In this document: piece after piece, positions 33,454 to 45,785 of the stretch
How positions within the stretch are numbered: position 1 is the first letter of the stretch
Layout: each line of letters opens with the position of its first letter
Assembly: GCA_001600095.1 (NCBI GenBank)
Contig: BCIX01000001.1
Location: 3,869,198 to 3,933,197, forward strand
Length of the DNA stretch: 64,000 nt
Direction of reading: 5' to 3'
DNA from: Bullera alba
Lineage: Eukaryota; Basidiomycota; Tremellomycetes; Tremellales; Bulleraceae
Translations under genes and position numbers: made by a program
Notes under the pieces: generated by a model
Seen by the model: the letters and a program-made list of their open reading frames with translations, nothing else
The model's database searches: none
Told to the model about the DNA's origin: nothing

Positions 33454-36377
33454 TCAATCGTCCCTAGTCTCCGGATCGATCGAGCCCGAACGGAACAATG
33501 CCAATGCTGAATTCCTCTTGAACCCGGGATTCGAATTACCGTAATTGCTCATGCCTGGCGCGGTGTCGCTCGAAGGCGAGCTATCCACCGCGAACCGTAT
33601 ACTCCTTCCTGCAGGTCCTGCAGAGCTGTCTTCGTCTTGTGTTATCGTTCGGGTGATGGGTACCAACTTGCTATTCGAGCTCTGCCTCGAGGTCGGTGGT
33701 GCAAGTAGGGATTGATCGGCGTTACCTCTGCCTTCCTCCATGGCCCTAGTCTCCTTTGCCTCCTCCTCTTCCGCGCTGCGGCCGCTCGACTTCTTGCCAA
33801 ACAGCCGCTGCCTCAATCCTTCTTTCCGCTTGCCGGTGCCGATCTTGATTTTGGGGGGTTTGGAAGATGATGCTGCGCCCGATGGTCCAGGTAGACTATG
33901 ATCGTCGTCGCTAACATCGTCATCCCGATCATTGCTTTTGTTTGCCTGGTCGGTTCTCGCCGTTGTCGATACGTCGTCACTTGATCCTAGATGCGACTCG
34001 CTGCGGGAGCGCGAGTGCATGAGACCCAATCCCAGGTGATCTATCGCCTCTTCACCTCCATCCCTGACCTGCGAAGTTGCATGCTCGATCGACTTGTGGA
34101 GATGCTTGTGCATCGTGGTCAATTCTCCGTGCTGAAGTCGCTGCGGGTGGAAGAATGAGTCCTTCTCGGCCTTTTTGTGTGGGTGGAACGCGTTGCGAAC
34201 GACTTCAACTTCGACCTAAAATGCCGAGTCAGCGCCTGAAGCTCGTCTAGCACAACGTGTCCAGTTGAACACTCACCTCCTCTCCCTCACGGCCTTTTCT
34301 CTCAATCACAAGGTGATTACCCTCTCTGTACTCTGCCAACGGTGGCGTCCTCTCCCCTGCGTCCTCATCTGTCGATCGGTCATCGTCGTCTCCTGCTCCC
34401 TCTCCTTGATGTCCTCGAGATCTGTCTTGCATCTCGATGCTTTCATCCTCAGTCGCTTCCGCATCGCCCTCTCTAACGGCTGCCGTTCTCGAGCTCGAGC
34501 TTCCACCACTCCCACTTCCACTGCCCGCGCTCACTTGACTGCGCAGCGCATTCTTCTCGCTGATCGCTGTATCCGAGCTCTTCTCCGTGTTTCTCAATCC
34601 AAGATCTCCTTCCTCCGCATCGTCATCTCTGTTGACCACGATATCTTGTCCTTGTCCTGGGACGATTCGTCGAGCGTGGGTTGTCCAAGCTGGCTCATTG
34701 TCATCTGCGCGTCGAGTGTCCATAGACAAGTTTCGGGACAAAGTGTAGGTGATGCTGTGAACTCGACGTCCAAGCGAGAAGAAGGGGATGGACAGGCCAT
34801 GCGTGAGGATGGAGCATAGGACCAGGAAGGACACGATAGGCATGATGCTCTCTCGCAGCAAATCGACTTGTTCCGTGTCCACGTCCACTGGGCTCTCCGG
34901 AATACTGGTCTTGGCCAGAGTGCCAATGAAGATGGCTCCGACACCCATCGGACCTGCAAGACGTCAGCCATGAACTAGTATCTAGCGTATAGAGTGACTC
35001 ACCAAACCAGCCAGTGAACGCAGCCTCTCGGAACGTCTTGATGTCTGGAATCCACTTGTACAAGGCCAGAATGATCGGCAGGCGTCGGAGGAGCAGGACC
35101 AGAAGAGCAAAGACGACCAGTCTCCACCATTCGAACTATCGGACGTCAGCGGAGAATCCGGATCCAGCTCTGAGCACTCACGTGTAAAGCCGAGTCATTG
35201 AACGAGTCGAACGGGATGATCGCGCCGATGTAGATGAAAGCAGTGCAGTTGAATAGCAGATCGATGACGTTGGAGAACACTGCGTCTTCGGTGGCTTTGT
35301 TGAAGAAACCGCTATGAGGGCATGAGCGAAGATCTGGATAACAAGGTCGGGTGAACTCACTCCCAAGCGAAAGCAGTTCCGCATGCAAAGGCAGATAGCA
35401 GATCGTCGCTTCCAAGCAGACTGCAGAAGCCTGCGAGAGCACACCCAAGTCAGATCGGCTAGCCAGTGTCGTCACAAGCCTACTCACCTATAGTGAAGAC
35501 CGCGAGACTGATATACTGAGCGACATAAGACTGCCTATCAATGAGCTTCCTGGATTCGGAGAACTGCATGATCTTCCTGGCAATGTATCCGGTTAGAGCT
35601 CCGAGAATGATGCCGAGTACGATCTCGTAGGCGCTGAAGGGAGCAAAGTCAGTGAATGGTCCAAGCTTGCCTTCGAATGACTTACAGAGTGTAGTAGAAC
35701 CAATGACCGACAGCGTGTCCATCGCTCTTGTCCAAAGTTAGGTATAGAGCGATACCCAGGAAAGGGAATGCAGCTCCATCGTTACACCCAGACTCGGCGG
35801 CCAGCATATGTCTAACGTGTGCGGGGACATGTTTGTCGGCGAATTTACCACCAATGACTGCCTGTGCCAAAATAGGATCTGTAGGAGTAACGGCTGCGGC
35901 AATTACCAAGCAAGATAGGAAGTCCAGTTTAGGGAACAGCGCCCACATAAGCAGTCCGGATATCATCCATCCCCACAACATGCCTGGACCGAGGAGGAAC
36001 AACATCGTCTTCCAATGTTTCTTCATGTATGCCTAGTCAGAGTCAGTCTAGCATTCCGAGATGAGGGACGCGTGGGAAAGACGACTTACCTTTGGCAATT
36101 CCACTCCCACTGCGAACACCGACACAGCGATGATGACTCTCGTCACCTCGAGTGTGATTTCATCTGCCACTTCCGAGCTTGCCCAGCCTCTTGGATCGAA
36201 GATTCCAGACACGTAAGGCCCGACGATGATCCCAACCAAGGTTGCAATTGGCGCTTCTCCGATGTATCCCTTTTCCTTAATAACTAGGGAAAACATGCCG
36301 AAGAGGACGACAAAGCCGCCGAGGATGGTGTATGCCAGATGTGGCACGTTGACCTCGAAGGGGCGGAAGGGCGCCAT
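33454..36377 (-). CDS. NHA1: Plasma-membrane Na+(K+)/H+ antiporter (CPA1, Nha1 type)
   Basis: The start is MAPFRPFEVNVPHLAY at 36377. The N-terminal 430 residues are a CPA-type membrane domain with the family motifs TPTDPILAQAVIGG and AAESGCNDGAAFPFL (the ND ion-binding pair). Later TMs include GFFNKA...IYIGAIIPFDSFN and FTGWFGPMGVGAIF. A long acidic, Ser-rich cytosolic tail follows (about 34850 to 33454), with charged runs, a Gly/Ser repeat (SGSGSGGSSSS) and a HPHKKAEKDSFFHP segment, as in fungal Nha1 proteins whose tail tunes salt and pH responses. It should expel Na+/K+ in exchange for protons. Introns are short and consensus. Confidence 0.93.
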
Positions 36378-37816
36378 GCTGAGCGAGTCGAGGTTGTATC
36401 ACCCTGTCGATATAGGAAGCTATGGTTTGGTATGAGCGGAATTGATCAGGTCATCCCTTTGTGATAGACTGATAGGTCGAGAGAGGAAGCACGTCGATGT
36501 ACGCTTCCCTAGTCGTGGTCAAGTGGGGTGATGAGACTGGCACGCGACCAGTGTGTTCTAGTTCTATAGTGTTTATAGCCAAGACAGACCCAAAGGATGC
36601 AGCAAGGTGATGATGAGCGGCAAAGTTTTCGGAGATTTTGAGATCGTTCGGATCACACTAGACAGCACGAGTTTGCGTTCGTGCGGGAATGTATGTTATG
36701 TACGAGGCCAGTCTATCGGTAGCTGGAGTGAGTGAAGGAGGGAGTATGGAGTGGTATGCACGGAAGTGAATCCTAGTAACGAGACCTCTGACAGCAGTGC
36801 TGGACACGATCCAAAAGGCCAAGCCTGTGAGCAGACAGAAAATAGTACACACTCCTACACACTCTCAAATTACCTGAATCGCATAAACCTGGGGCCCTTC
36901 GCGTCCGAGCGGCGAGCTGCTCCAGCATCATCGACCCTGATTCCAGCTTCCCTGAAACGCAGCATCCTCCCCCGTCGGAGTCCAGCGGAGGCCGCACCTG
37001 GCCGCACAGGAATCATGAATCAGACCTGGCTGAAGATGGCCGTGAGAGCTGGTGAGAGCTGGTGAGAGTTGTTGAGATGTCGAGACGCAGACGACATGTC
37101 AACCTGTCAAGCGTCGTCTCCACTATCTTCTGATTTTCACCTCGGGACACCTTGAAACAGCTAGATACCTATCACCCCGAATGCTGTTCGGCTCTCGAGC
37201 GACCACCCTGAGCCCGCCAACGTGCAGATGACTGCATTGGAAGCGGAGGCGATCTTGAGCACTTGAGCGCCGAGCAACCTCGGCGATGGCTTTTTGTCCA
37301 TGGGTGTCGATCTGTATCGATGCACTGGGTCCATGTTGACATTCTCTCGACAGCTTGGGCGCCTGGACGTGGAAAAGAAACCCTACTGAAAGTTGAAACT
37401 GATCATAGCTCTCTCAACCGAAGGGCAAGGCTGCTCGGAGCGACCGACACCAAAGGCAATCAGATAACTCAATACGGACTTTACGCCCTCTGACTGGGTC
37501 ATGCTACGCCATTGCTATTGGCGTCGTCAACGTTCACCGTTACTGATGGGTACCCTCGGGTCTCCTTGGGTCCCTTGCGTGACGGATCGGGTTCCGACGA
37601 TCGTGATGTTGGCCATGGTCTGGCGAGACTTCAGTGCCTTGATCGGCACCACAGCACGCAAAGAGTTCACCTCCTTTGGCTGCCGTTGACGCTGTCCTTC
37701 TCTTCAGGCTATAAAATGTAAAGTCAGTATACTTGGATACAGCCTACTACTTCTTCGGAGACGCACTGACACGACAGTCATTCACTAGCACAGCTGTTGA
37801 CACGTCCAGAATCAAC
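36378..37816. promoter_or_regulatory. Divergent intergenic region (antiporter / small unknown gene)
   Basis: This 1.4-kb region lies between divergent genes. It holds both promoters, a GTGAGAGCTG tandem duplication at about 37040-37070, and several pyrimidine tracts near 37690-37700. No ORF with recognisable features is present. Confidence 0.4.
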
Positions 37817-38451
37817 ATGTCTCCACACGATGTCTACCTCATTGTCAGCCCAGACCCCACCATCAAGCCCCGGGGCGCCGAGGTGAGTCTCAATCTCTTG
37901 ACTCCAGACACACGCTGATCTTTCCCATAGAAAGCTGGCGGTGAGCGATACTTCTACATCAAGTTCGGAGATGAGCTCGGAACAACGAGGTACTCGACTC
38001 ACAATCCCTCATTCAAGTAAGAGTGACGTTTCGACTGCTGGACTCGCCTTATGAGCTGATGTGGATCTACATGGTAGATTGGCACAGAACAACAACACTT
38101 CCGGGTCTGGAACCTATGGGATTCCTGAAGTGGTCCATGGTGAAGACAGCACCAGAGTGGGCAAGTTCCTACAGAAGGGCATCCTCAAGGAAGTACGCTT
38201 GACTCAAGTGAAAAGTAAGTCAACCTTGACACCGTCCTCAAGATCGATACCAACTGATTACAGAGCCGGAATGGTACGATATTTCACCGGGGACAGCCAC
38301 CATCGCCGAGCTCCAAGCCTGGCTGGTGAATTTGATCAACACCTTCCCCACTCAGCGATTTGACGGAGATTCAAGAGGGACTCCCGAGCAGAACACCTGG
38401 GCGTGGATCCAGGCCCTCGTCGTGGAGATCAGAAATAGAGGCTTCGACTGA
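37817..38451 (+). CDS. Small uncharacterised protein (about 158 aa)
   Basis: Four exons (37817-37882, 37931-38016, 38078-38214, about 38264-38451) splice in frame. The protein starts MSPHDVYLIVSPDP and is a compact alpha/beta type: GERYFYIKFGDEL, RVGKFLQKGILKEVRL, PEWYDISPGTATIAELQAWLVNLINTF, and a C-terminal helix WAWIQALVVEIRNRGFD. No signal peptide or TM is visible. I do not recognise the family. The consistent splicing and well-formed amphipathic helices support a real gene. Confidence 0.7.
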
Positions 38452-39205
38452 GTGCAGTAGACAACACACAGGACAGTACTTGACCTTGGTAGCGTTGTAG
38501 CAGATGCAGGCCAACTCCGGAAAGTCCGGGCTCCCTCTATCTCGGCTCCCCGGGAAAGACATTCGCTCATGGAAGCGCGCTACTATTCTCCACTCGCATG
38601 AAGGCACACGATGGCATTGGACGTCGACTTGTAGAGATGATCTCGATGATCAATCGATGATTCATCTGCAGAGATCATTGGCAGACAAGCAGCACCGCTG
38701 GCCGCTCGGCTTCTGACTCTACCAGCTGCTCTGGCCGCTGATCTGCTAATGACGTAAGGTCTCGGTTTCGCCCGCAAATGCTCCACATGACATGTATTTT
38801 CCACCCTCCTCCTCGAAGCCGGATAGCGAGTGAACAAGTCAGATCTATATACCGTCGTAGTTGCTGGTACAGGTATCAAGAAGCCATCTTCCAACCCGAT
38901 CTTCGACCCCCATCGAACGCTGACAGCACCTCAGGTCTCAGGCCTCAAACGCCGGCCTCGACGCTCTGGACGCTGTCATCCAAACTTGCTGCGTGATCTA
39001 CATCGGCCCTGTCCTTCCAGGAACGAGGGGAGGGGGAAGGGAGGAAACGGGAAGGAGTCTCAGAAACGTCAGAATTTGCTGCTTCCTTGCCTCATTGTCA
39101 AAACAGGATCCCCTGGGCACGGGATCTCGTAGCACATCTTCGTCGTACTTCTCTTTGCGACATTAGATGGCTAGTTGAGATACCGGCAAAGACGACAGTA
39201 CCATA
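38452..39205. other. Intergenic region upstream of the YTH gene
   Basis: This 754-bp stretch lies between two plus-strand genes. It includes a GGAGGGGGAAGGGAGG purine run at about 39025 in what is probably the YTH gene's promoter or leader. Several short ORFs have no recognisable features. Confidence 0.35.
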
Positions 39206-41866
39206 ATGTCTTCGACTCACGTCAGGATCCCAACCGAGGAAGGAGGTGAGCGGTCCTTTAGTAAACCACTCTGGCGACATGCTGACACAAATCAGAGGAT
39301 CTGCTCGCGAACATCCATGGGCTCAAGATCACAGACATCCCCCTGGACTCGTCGTTCTACTCGCCGTCTCTGTCGCAAGCATCACGAGAGGATGCTCGGC
39401 ACCAGATGCAGCAGCCGAATTATGGCTTTCAACCTTTCATTCCATACAATGGCAATCCCTATCACCATCCATCCTACAACCCTTATCCCTATTTAAACCA
39501 GCCATACAGCCCGCATGTGAATGCCTATTCCGGTCCTCAGCCCGAGCGGATCTCCCCTCCTTTCCATCATCAACACTCCAATGCCTCGGTCCCTCAGGCC
39601 CCGTCGCAGTGGTCTAGTCCACCGTTGAGCCCATCAGCATCATATGGTCGTCAACTCCACCACGGCCCACCAGGCCCGGCAGACTACACTCAACAACATC
39701 GGTATTATGGATACCACAGTAATCAGACGACTCCATCAACGGCCCCTTCAGCCTGGATGACAACGCCACCAGTACCCCAACAATGGGAGACACCGCCTCA
39801 CAACCCTCAGTACTCTGGCAGTAATCGAGGACGAGCATCGGTCTCTGGACCTCCGAGGAACTACCAGAACCAGGCGACTCGGATGTCTTGGAGCGGACCT
39901 AGCGGACCAAGCAGGCCAGAGGCTGAAGTCGACAATCAGAAGGCGCAAGAGAGAAAGCCATACCATCCCCAGCCGCCTGCCAAACGGTCAGACTGGGTAA
40001 TGTGGGTCGGCAACGTGTGAGTAATGCTGAAGAGGGTTTAGCTATGACTGACCCAGACTCTCAGACCGCCTAACACCAGTCACGAGGAGCTCTGGGGCTA
40101 TTTCAATTCGACGATCCCGCAACTCCCATCAGAGACCGAAACAGAGCCTTGGCTTGGACCCTCTTCCATCTTCCTGATCTCTCGCTCGTCCTGCGCTTTC
40201 GTCAATCTCTCCTCTCAGGCCGATCTGGACCGAGCCGTCAAGTTTTTCAACGGGAAACAGCTCAGACCTTGGGATTCTAGGTGTCCCCGGATGCTATGCA
40301 GGGTGAGGAAGAAGGACGATGACCTCAAATCTGGCGTTGGAGCGCAAAGAGGAACGGGCATGCACATCAACTGGATAAAGGCGCAAAAGCAATCTCGACC
40401 TGATCTAGAGCGACAACCTTCAGAACCTCTATCGCCAACTGTGAACGAGGTCCCACCAGACGAGGAGTTTGCGAGGAGGAGAGAGTCGATCGTTGATGCG
40501 AATGCGGCAAAGGCCAGAGAAAAGGAGGAGGCAAAAGCGGCTGAGGAGAATGCAGATGAGGAAGCAAGGCGACACAAGTCCACGGCGAGCTACGCCAGTA
40601 CGAATTCGAGTTTCCTGGCGAGGAACTTCCCTCAGCGGATCTTCATTCTCAAGTCGAATACCATCGTAAGTGTCACGACGGGTTTCGAAGACCCGCTAAC
40701 TAAATCCTATCAGACCGAGCTGGAGGAGAGTAAGCGCTCAGGGACGTGGAGGACTCAAAAACACAACGAGCCAATCTTGGGTATGTTTACAGTGTACAGA
40801 AATAGCAGGATCATATTGACGACCACCAGACCAAGCCTTCCGGACATCGCAAGAGGTGTTCTTGATTTTCGGAGCCAACAAGTCGGGCCAGTTCTTCGGG
40901 TACGCCAAAATGGTCGAGCCTATTGACAAGGAAAAGGCCGCACGTCAGCAAGCTACGAGTCACAGTTCAAAGTCGAGTATCGCCGGCTTCACCAATAGCA
41001 GTGGCAGTAACAACATCAGCGGATCGTCCAACAGACACCCTGATCAGATCCTCGAGGAAGAAGAGAAAGTGGATCGAAGCAGGGGAGGTTCGGATCCAGT
41101 CCGACCGAGTTACTTTCTCCTTCCGACAAACTCGCATCATGCGGCTACTTCCCCAGGAGAGTTGTCTGCATCACCGGGCGAAGACGGCCCCACTCCTTCC
41201 GGTGTTCGGTCCAACACCGACCCTACGCATCACAAGCCCAAACCAGCCTGGTCGACCCGTCTCCAAGCTCATCACACGATCCCGGGATCGGAGGCGAAGT
41301 CTCACTCGATGGAGCCCAAACAGGTCCAAGTCAACACCCACCCTGCAACCTCGATCAATGCGTCAATCCCTTCGAGCGCAGCTGAGAAGCAGCAGGCTCT
41401 CGGCGGATCGCACAAAGCTCAGCATATGAGCACAGATGGTGTCTTGAGAAAGGATACTATTTTGACCCCAGCGGAGAAGCAGGAACGGTCGCTATCACAT
41501 TTCCCGCCAAAGCCAGCGCAGGATGGGCCATCGGATCAGGCAACATCAGATGCCCAACGTGGGGAGGGGCCGAGTCCCGGTCAGGAGGAGGAGTCGATTG
41601 GACGACCTTTCAAGATCCAGTGGATTAAGATTGGAACTCTGCCCTTCAACCAGACTGGACATTTGAGGAACCCCTGGAACTCGAACCGAGAGGTCAAGGT
41701 GTCCAGGGACGGCACCGAGGTCGAACCAGGTGAGTAGAGTCGTCTTACTGACCCGGATGGTGCGCTTACACTTTGACTAGGGATCGCCCACCAGCTTATG
41801 TCGGAATGGGACAAGGTCCCTGATGTTCAGAGCATACCCGAGGTGTTGACATATGCTGCTGTGTGA
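39206..41866 (+). CDS. RRM + YTH-domain RNA-binding protein with a YTH domain split by a long insert
   Basis: The predicted protein has 804 residues from six exons (39206-39245, 39296-40016, 40065-40665, 40714-40780, 40830-41729, 41781-41866), and the sum is in frame. An N-terminal Pro/Tyr/Gln-rich region is followed by an RRM-like unit (WVMWVGNVPPNTSHEELWGYF ... SCAFVNLSSQADLDRAVKFFNG). The YTH domain starts at RIFILKSNTI, runs through GTWRTQKHNEPILDQAF and VFLIFGANKSGQFFGYAKM, breaks for roughly 240 disordered residues, and resumes at FKIQWIKIGTLPF and HLRNPWNSNREVKVSRDGTE. YTH proteins bind N6-methyladenosine or, as for fission-yeast Mmi1, sequence motifs. The first cage tryptophan is present; the second would fall in or near the insert. 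Confidence 0.9.
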
Positions 41867-42382
41867 AGAAAGCACAGTTCAAACACCACATACACGATTC
41901 ATGGTGTTCACCTTGAGGCTTGTCCTGTGTCTCATCTTGGGAGCAAATCATTCAAATCTGCATATAGCTCCCCATCTTACATTCTGGTATAATCCACTCT
42001 TGTACCCTACATACACGCACCAACTCTCCATCTGTTGACATACACGATGCACTCTGCTTGCTTGAGCAGATGAACTAGCTTTCCACGCATCATCTGCAGC
42101 TGTACCGGGTAGTCGTAGTTGTCGCCGTAGCTGCGTGTGACTCTGAGCCTCTCTGGGCGGATCTTGCCATTCGCCACTCGGCTATCCGATCGGGCAAGAC
42201 CGACAGTCGCGTTGGTCCTTTCAGGTCATCTTCCTTACTCTACTGTCCAGTACGTCCATCTGTTACACCTCGCAATCACCGTTGATCTCGAACACCATCT
42301 GTTCACTCACTGCTGTCCTCTCTCGCCCATCAGCGTCGTATATAGCTCGTGTCGAGCCCCTCCGCTCACCCAGTGCGACGCC
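41867..42382. other. Intergenic region upstream of the SLC35F6-like gene
   Basis: This region lies between two plus-strand genes and holds AT-rich 3' UTR sequence and a promoter with CT-rich stretches. No gene is seen. Confidence 0.35.
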
Positions 42383-44188
42383 ATGGCCTCCGCAATGGGC
42401 GTCTCTACGCTGGTCGTTGGGATGTTTGTCTCAGGCTGCGCCAACAGTCTCTTGTGAGTGGCGTCGAAGTACTTTTGCCTACACAGGAGTCAGCTGACAT
42501 GGGGCCGTAGGACTAAGTACCAGGACAAGGAGTGTGTAGAGAATTGCGAACCTGGATCGCCAGGAGTCCCTCTAGGTTTCGAGCAACCAGTGAGGGCTTA
42601 GACAGAAATGAAGGTTGTCGATATGCTAACGAGGCTTCCTTCGCAGGTATGGCAGACTTTAAAGTGAGTAGATCTGCGGTAGAGCATAAGACAAATGGAA
42701 TGAACACGAGGGCCATCTTGCTGATTGCTACTACAGCATGTTCATTGGCGAATTCCTCTGTGTGATACCCCTGCTCATCTCCTACCACACTGAACAGCAA
42801 CGTCAGCGGAAACTTCCACAAGGCTCGACTGTCAACCAGGCGTCGGTCTTTACGCGTATTCTAGCTAGGCTACCCCTGGGGACAGGCTCGACTGCGCATC
42901 CCAATGGTTATGCCGCGGTCGGTGAGGAGGAAGCAGATGAGGAAGATGAGTTACTGGATGAGCATGACGATGTCGCAACAAAGCTCGACCACGGCGACAC
43001 GCTGTCTGGATGGAGGGTGTGTTGGATGTGGTTCCCTGCTTTCTTTGATAGTGAGTGGGCTTTGCAGACCCTTCACAGCGTAAACGTTTCTGTGGTCATT
43101 GCTAGTGACGACAACCGAACATGCGCTAATGCTAAACCTTCAGTTTGCGGCACGACACTCATGAATGTTGGACTGATTCTCACTCCTGTATCAATTTACC
43201 AAATGTCGAGAGGCGCGTTGGTACTTTGGGTGGGAGTTCTTTCGGTCATCTTCCTCCGGAGACGGTTGTTCCTCTATCAGTGGAGTTCGCTCATCATCGT
43301 CACGATGGGCGTGTGCCTGGTGGGATTGTCTGGAAGTCTGGTCAAGAAGCAGGTGGAGGAAGAGCTTCCGCCATCCTTCACCGCCGTCGAGCTCGTAGAG
43401 CGTTTTGTCAGCGTCCTCAGCAGAAGAGGCGATGAGGATCCGGCAAAGGTCGCTGTAGGGGTAGCTCTAATCTTGTTCGCTCAGATCTTCACCGCATCGC
43501 AGTTTGTGAGTCTCCACTTCACGGACATACACTTTCGACATCGCTTGATCACTTATGGGTATCTCTAGGTGGTCGAAGAGAAGATCATGTCTCGATACCA
43601 CGTCGAGCCATTGGCCGCCGTGTCCCTCGAAGGCTTCTTCGGCTTGGTTACCACGCTCATCGCCACGCCATTCCTTCATCTCCTCTTCGCCGACAGGTCG
43701 CCCTACTTTGACGTCCCGAGGGGCTGGCACCAGATCGTCAACACGCCTAGCGTCTACTTGTCCTGTTTTGCAATCATGTTCTCGATCGGTTCGTTCAACT
43801 TTTTCGGTCTGAGCGTTACCAGCAGAGTCAGTGCAACGACAAGGAGCACAATCGACACGTGTAGGACCCTTGGCATCTGGGTGGTCAGCCTCGGTGTTGG
43901 ATGGGAGAAGCTAGTTTGGCCATTCTCCCTGTTGCAGGTGGTTGGCTTTGGACTGTTGGTGTAAGTGTCTCTAGTCATTTCGCGGAATCGCCGAGTTGCC
44001 TTTTGCTGATACTTCGCCTTAGATATGGCACCTTCGTGTTCAATGGCCTCTTGCAGCCGCTCTGCTTCAAACCGCCAACGGGCATCCAACTGCCCAATGA
44101 ATCGGGCCTCGAGGAGACGGGCGAGGTCCCAGCGGCTTCGACCAATCGAGCGGGCTACGATGTCGTCCCGTCTTCTGAGAGGGACTGA
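42383..44188 (+). CDS. DMT-superfamily transporter, SLC35F6-like
   Basis: The start is MASAMGVSTLVVGMFVSG at 42383 (TM1). After two short exons come NMFIGEFLCVIPLLIS (TM2), an acidic cytosolic loop (GEEEADEEDELLDEHDD), and the conserved stretch FPAFFDVCGTTLMNVGLILTP followed by VSIYQMSRGALVLWVG and RRRLFLYQWSSL. This matches the order seen in SLC35F6 proteins. Later segments VALILFAQIFTASQFVVEEK, SLEGFFGLVTTLIATPF and STIDTCRTLGIWVVSLGVGWEK complete about ten TMs. The C-terminus is hydrophilic. Relatives reside in lysosomal, vacuolar or mitochondrial membranes; the substrate is not established. Confidence 0.88.
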
Positions 44189-44580
44189 GCAAGTACCTAG
44201 ACTATTCATATTTGCGTCTAGTTCTGAGCTTGGATCACGGTCAATGTACCTCATGAACTATGCAATTGAGCCTGTACGATCGTTCAAGTGGACTTCGCAG
44301 AGGTGAACAACGTCGGCCATCGTATACTCGATTCCGGCGATCGCGATTGTTGCGGCTAAAACGATTCCCGCGAATCGCACTTCGATCTCTCGATTCCCTT
44401 TCTGACTGCATGCCATCGAGCCTATCCCTAGCTGACGTCAGACTCAGACAGCAGTGATAGGTGTCTCCACCATGCCTCTGCCTCATATAGAACGGGGCAT
44501 CAAGCTCTCAATGGATCTTCCTTACCCGCCCAGCATCACTCCATCCTTTCCTCTCATCATCAGCTTGAATCTCAACCAAA
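44189..44580. other. Intergenic region with divergent GCGAAT-rich core
   Basis: This 392-bp stretch lies between two plus-strand genes. Around 44330-44400 it carries repeated CGATTC/GCGAATC words, including ATTCCGGCGATCGCGATTG. It is probably a promoter; no gene is seen. Confidence 0.35.
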
Positions 44581-45447
44581 ATGACTACCCAGAACTTGGT
44601 GCGTGCCGTCTGCTCTCCATTAAATTCTCGTGGTCCATACTGACTCTAGCTAGAACACCGGTCCTCTCAGATCCTCTGGCCACAAGGAAGCTACTGAAGA
44701 CCATGCGACTATCGCTCAGATGAAGACGTCGGTGGGTCATCCATCGCCCTGATCGTGGCGCCGTTAGATTCTTGGCTGATATCTTTCGATTATAGGGCGA
44801 TGATGCCAACCCAGAGGCTCTGTTGCAGAACAGGATCCTGGACAACAGCCAAGTCTCCCGAGCTGCGCTCTATGACGAGTCGGACTTCTTGTGTATCGCC
44901 TCTTCCAGCAAGCGATTCAAGCTCGAGCCCGATGACGTCCGAAAGGTGGGTACAAGTAGTTCCACAACCCAGACAGAGAACCCCCTGCCCCCAATCCATG
45001 CACGAGTGAGGCGTCGAGCTGATTTGCGTGCCATATGCTAGGTACTCGATGGCATGTTGACCTTTGCGCGACAAGGCGACCCCACTGTCGCCGGAGGCGC
45101 AGGCACTCCACCCAAGCACCTCAGCCTGGGAGACGAGGGCAAGGCCGATGTCAGGGATGGTAACCAGGATTACATTGTCGCCGAGCTGAACGGCAGGGTG
45201 AGTGCATCTGAGCACTACTCCTCTGAGCTCTTTGCCCGGACCCAGCTGATATCTATACCTCTTCTAGATCGTCATTGCTGCTCGAACCGCAAAGTACGTG
45301 CTTCTTGTCGAAGCGGTGGAGGGAGCCAATCAGTCCTCTTTGGAGATTACTGTTCAGTCCTTCCAGGAGGGCTTGCAGAAGTTGACGTGAGTGGTGTGTC
45401 AAAGACCATCAAGGGGGAGGCAGCTGACTTGTGGTATCAGCTTGTAA
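44581..45447 (+). CDS. Small uncharacterised conserved-looking protein (about 175 aa)
   Basis: Exons 44581-44598, 44654-44731, 44796-44945, 45042-45197, 45268-45386 and 45441-45447 join in frame; the last contributes only C TTG TAA. The initiator context CAAAATGACT is strong. The N-terminus is hydrophilic. The middle, YDESDFLCIASSSKRFKLEPDDVRKV, and the C-terminal alpha/beta stretch (DYIVAELNGRIVIAARTAKYVLLVEAVEG) suggest a small folded domain, but I do not recognise it. If the last intron is retained, translation stops at TGA 45388-45390 and the protein loses one residue. Confidence 0.65.
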
Positions 45448-45785
45448 AGAGCTCGTCAGTCAGAAGTAATACCACTATGCAATGAAGTCGAAGAGGCGAT
45501 GAACCGGCATCTAGCAATCAGAGCCGACTCCAAGTATCAGTCATTGACCGTATAGCATGGATACTCAAAACTCAGCTCGTCCTCGGGAGGTCCATGGGCG
45601 CAAAGCGAAGCTCATTGAATCGATGCCAATGGCCAACATCATCACCAACGGTAAGCCTAGCGGGTGCAAAGAGATGCAGGGATCGACCGGACACTTCCTC
45701 CGGTCACCCCTCATGGATGCACATCATCACACCTCCTCGTAGCTGCATCAGCTCCACCTTCGACGCTGAATACTCTACGGCGACA
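45448..45785. other. Convergent spacer before the acidic repeat gene
   Basis: This 338-bp stretch lies between convergent 3' ends. It is probably UTR; no gene is recognised. Confidence 0.35.

Noticed and set aside
34265..34819. 184-codon plus-strand ORF
   Set aside because: It is antisense to the acidic tail of the NHA1-type antiporter, has no features, and arises from low-complexity coding DNA.
40923..41429. 168-codon plus-strand ORF inside the YTH gene
   Set aside because: It is an alternative frame of the disordered insert; the YTH frame continues through with correct splices at both ends.
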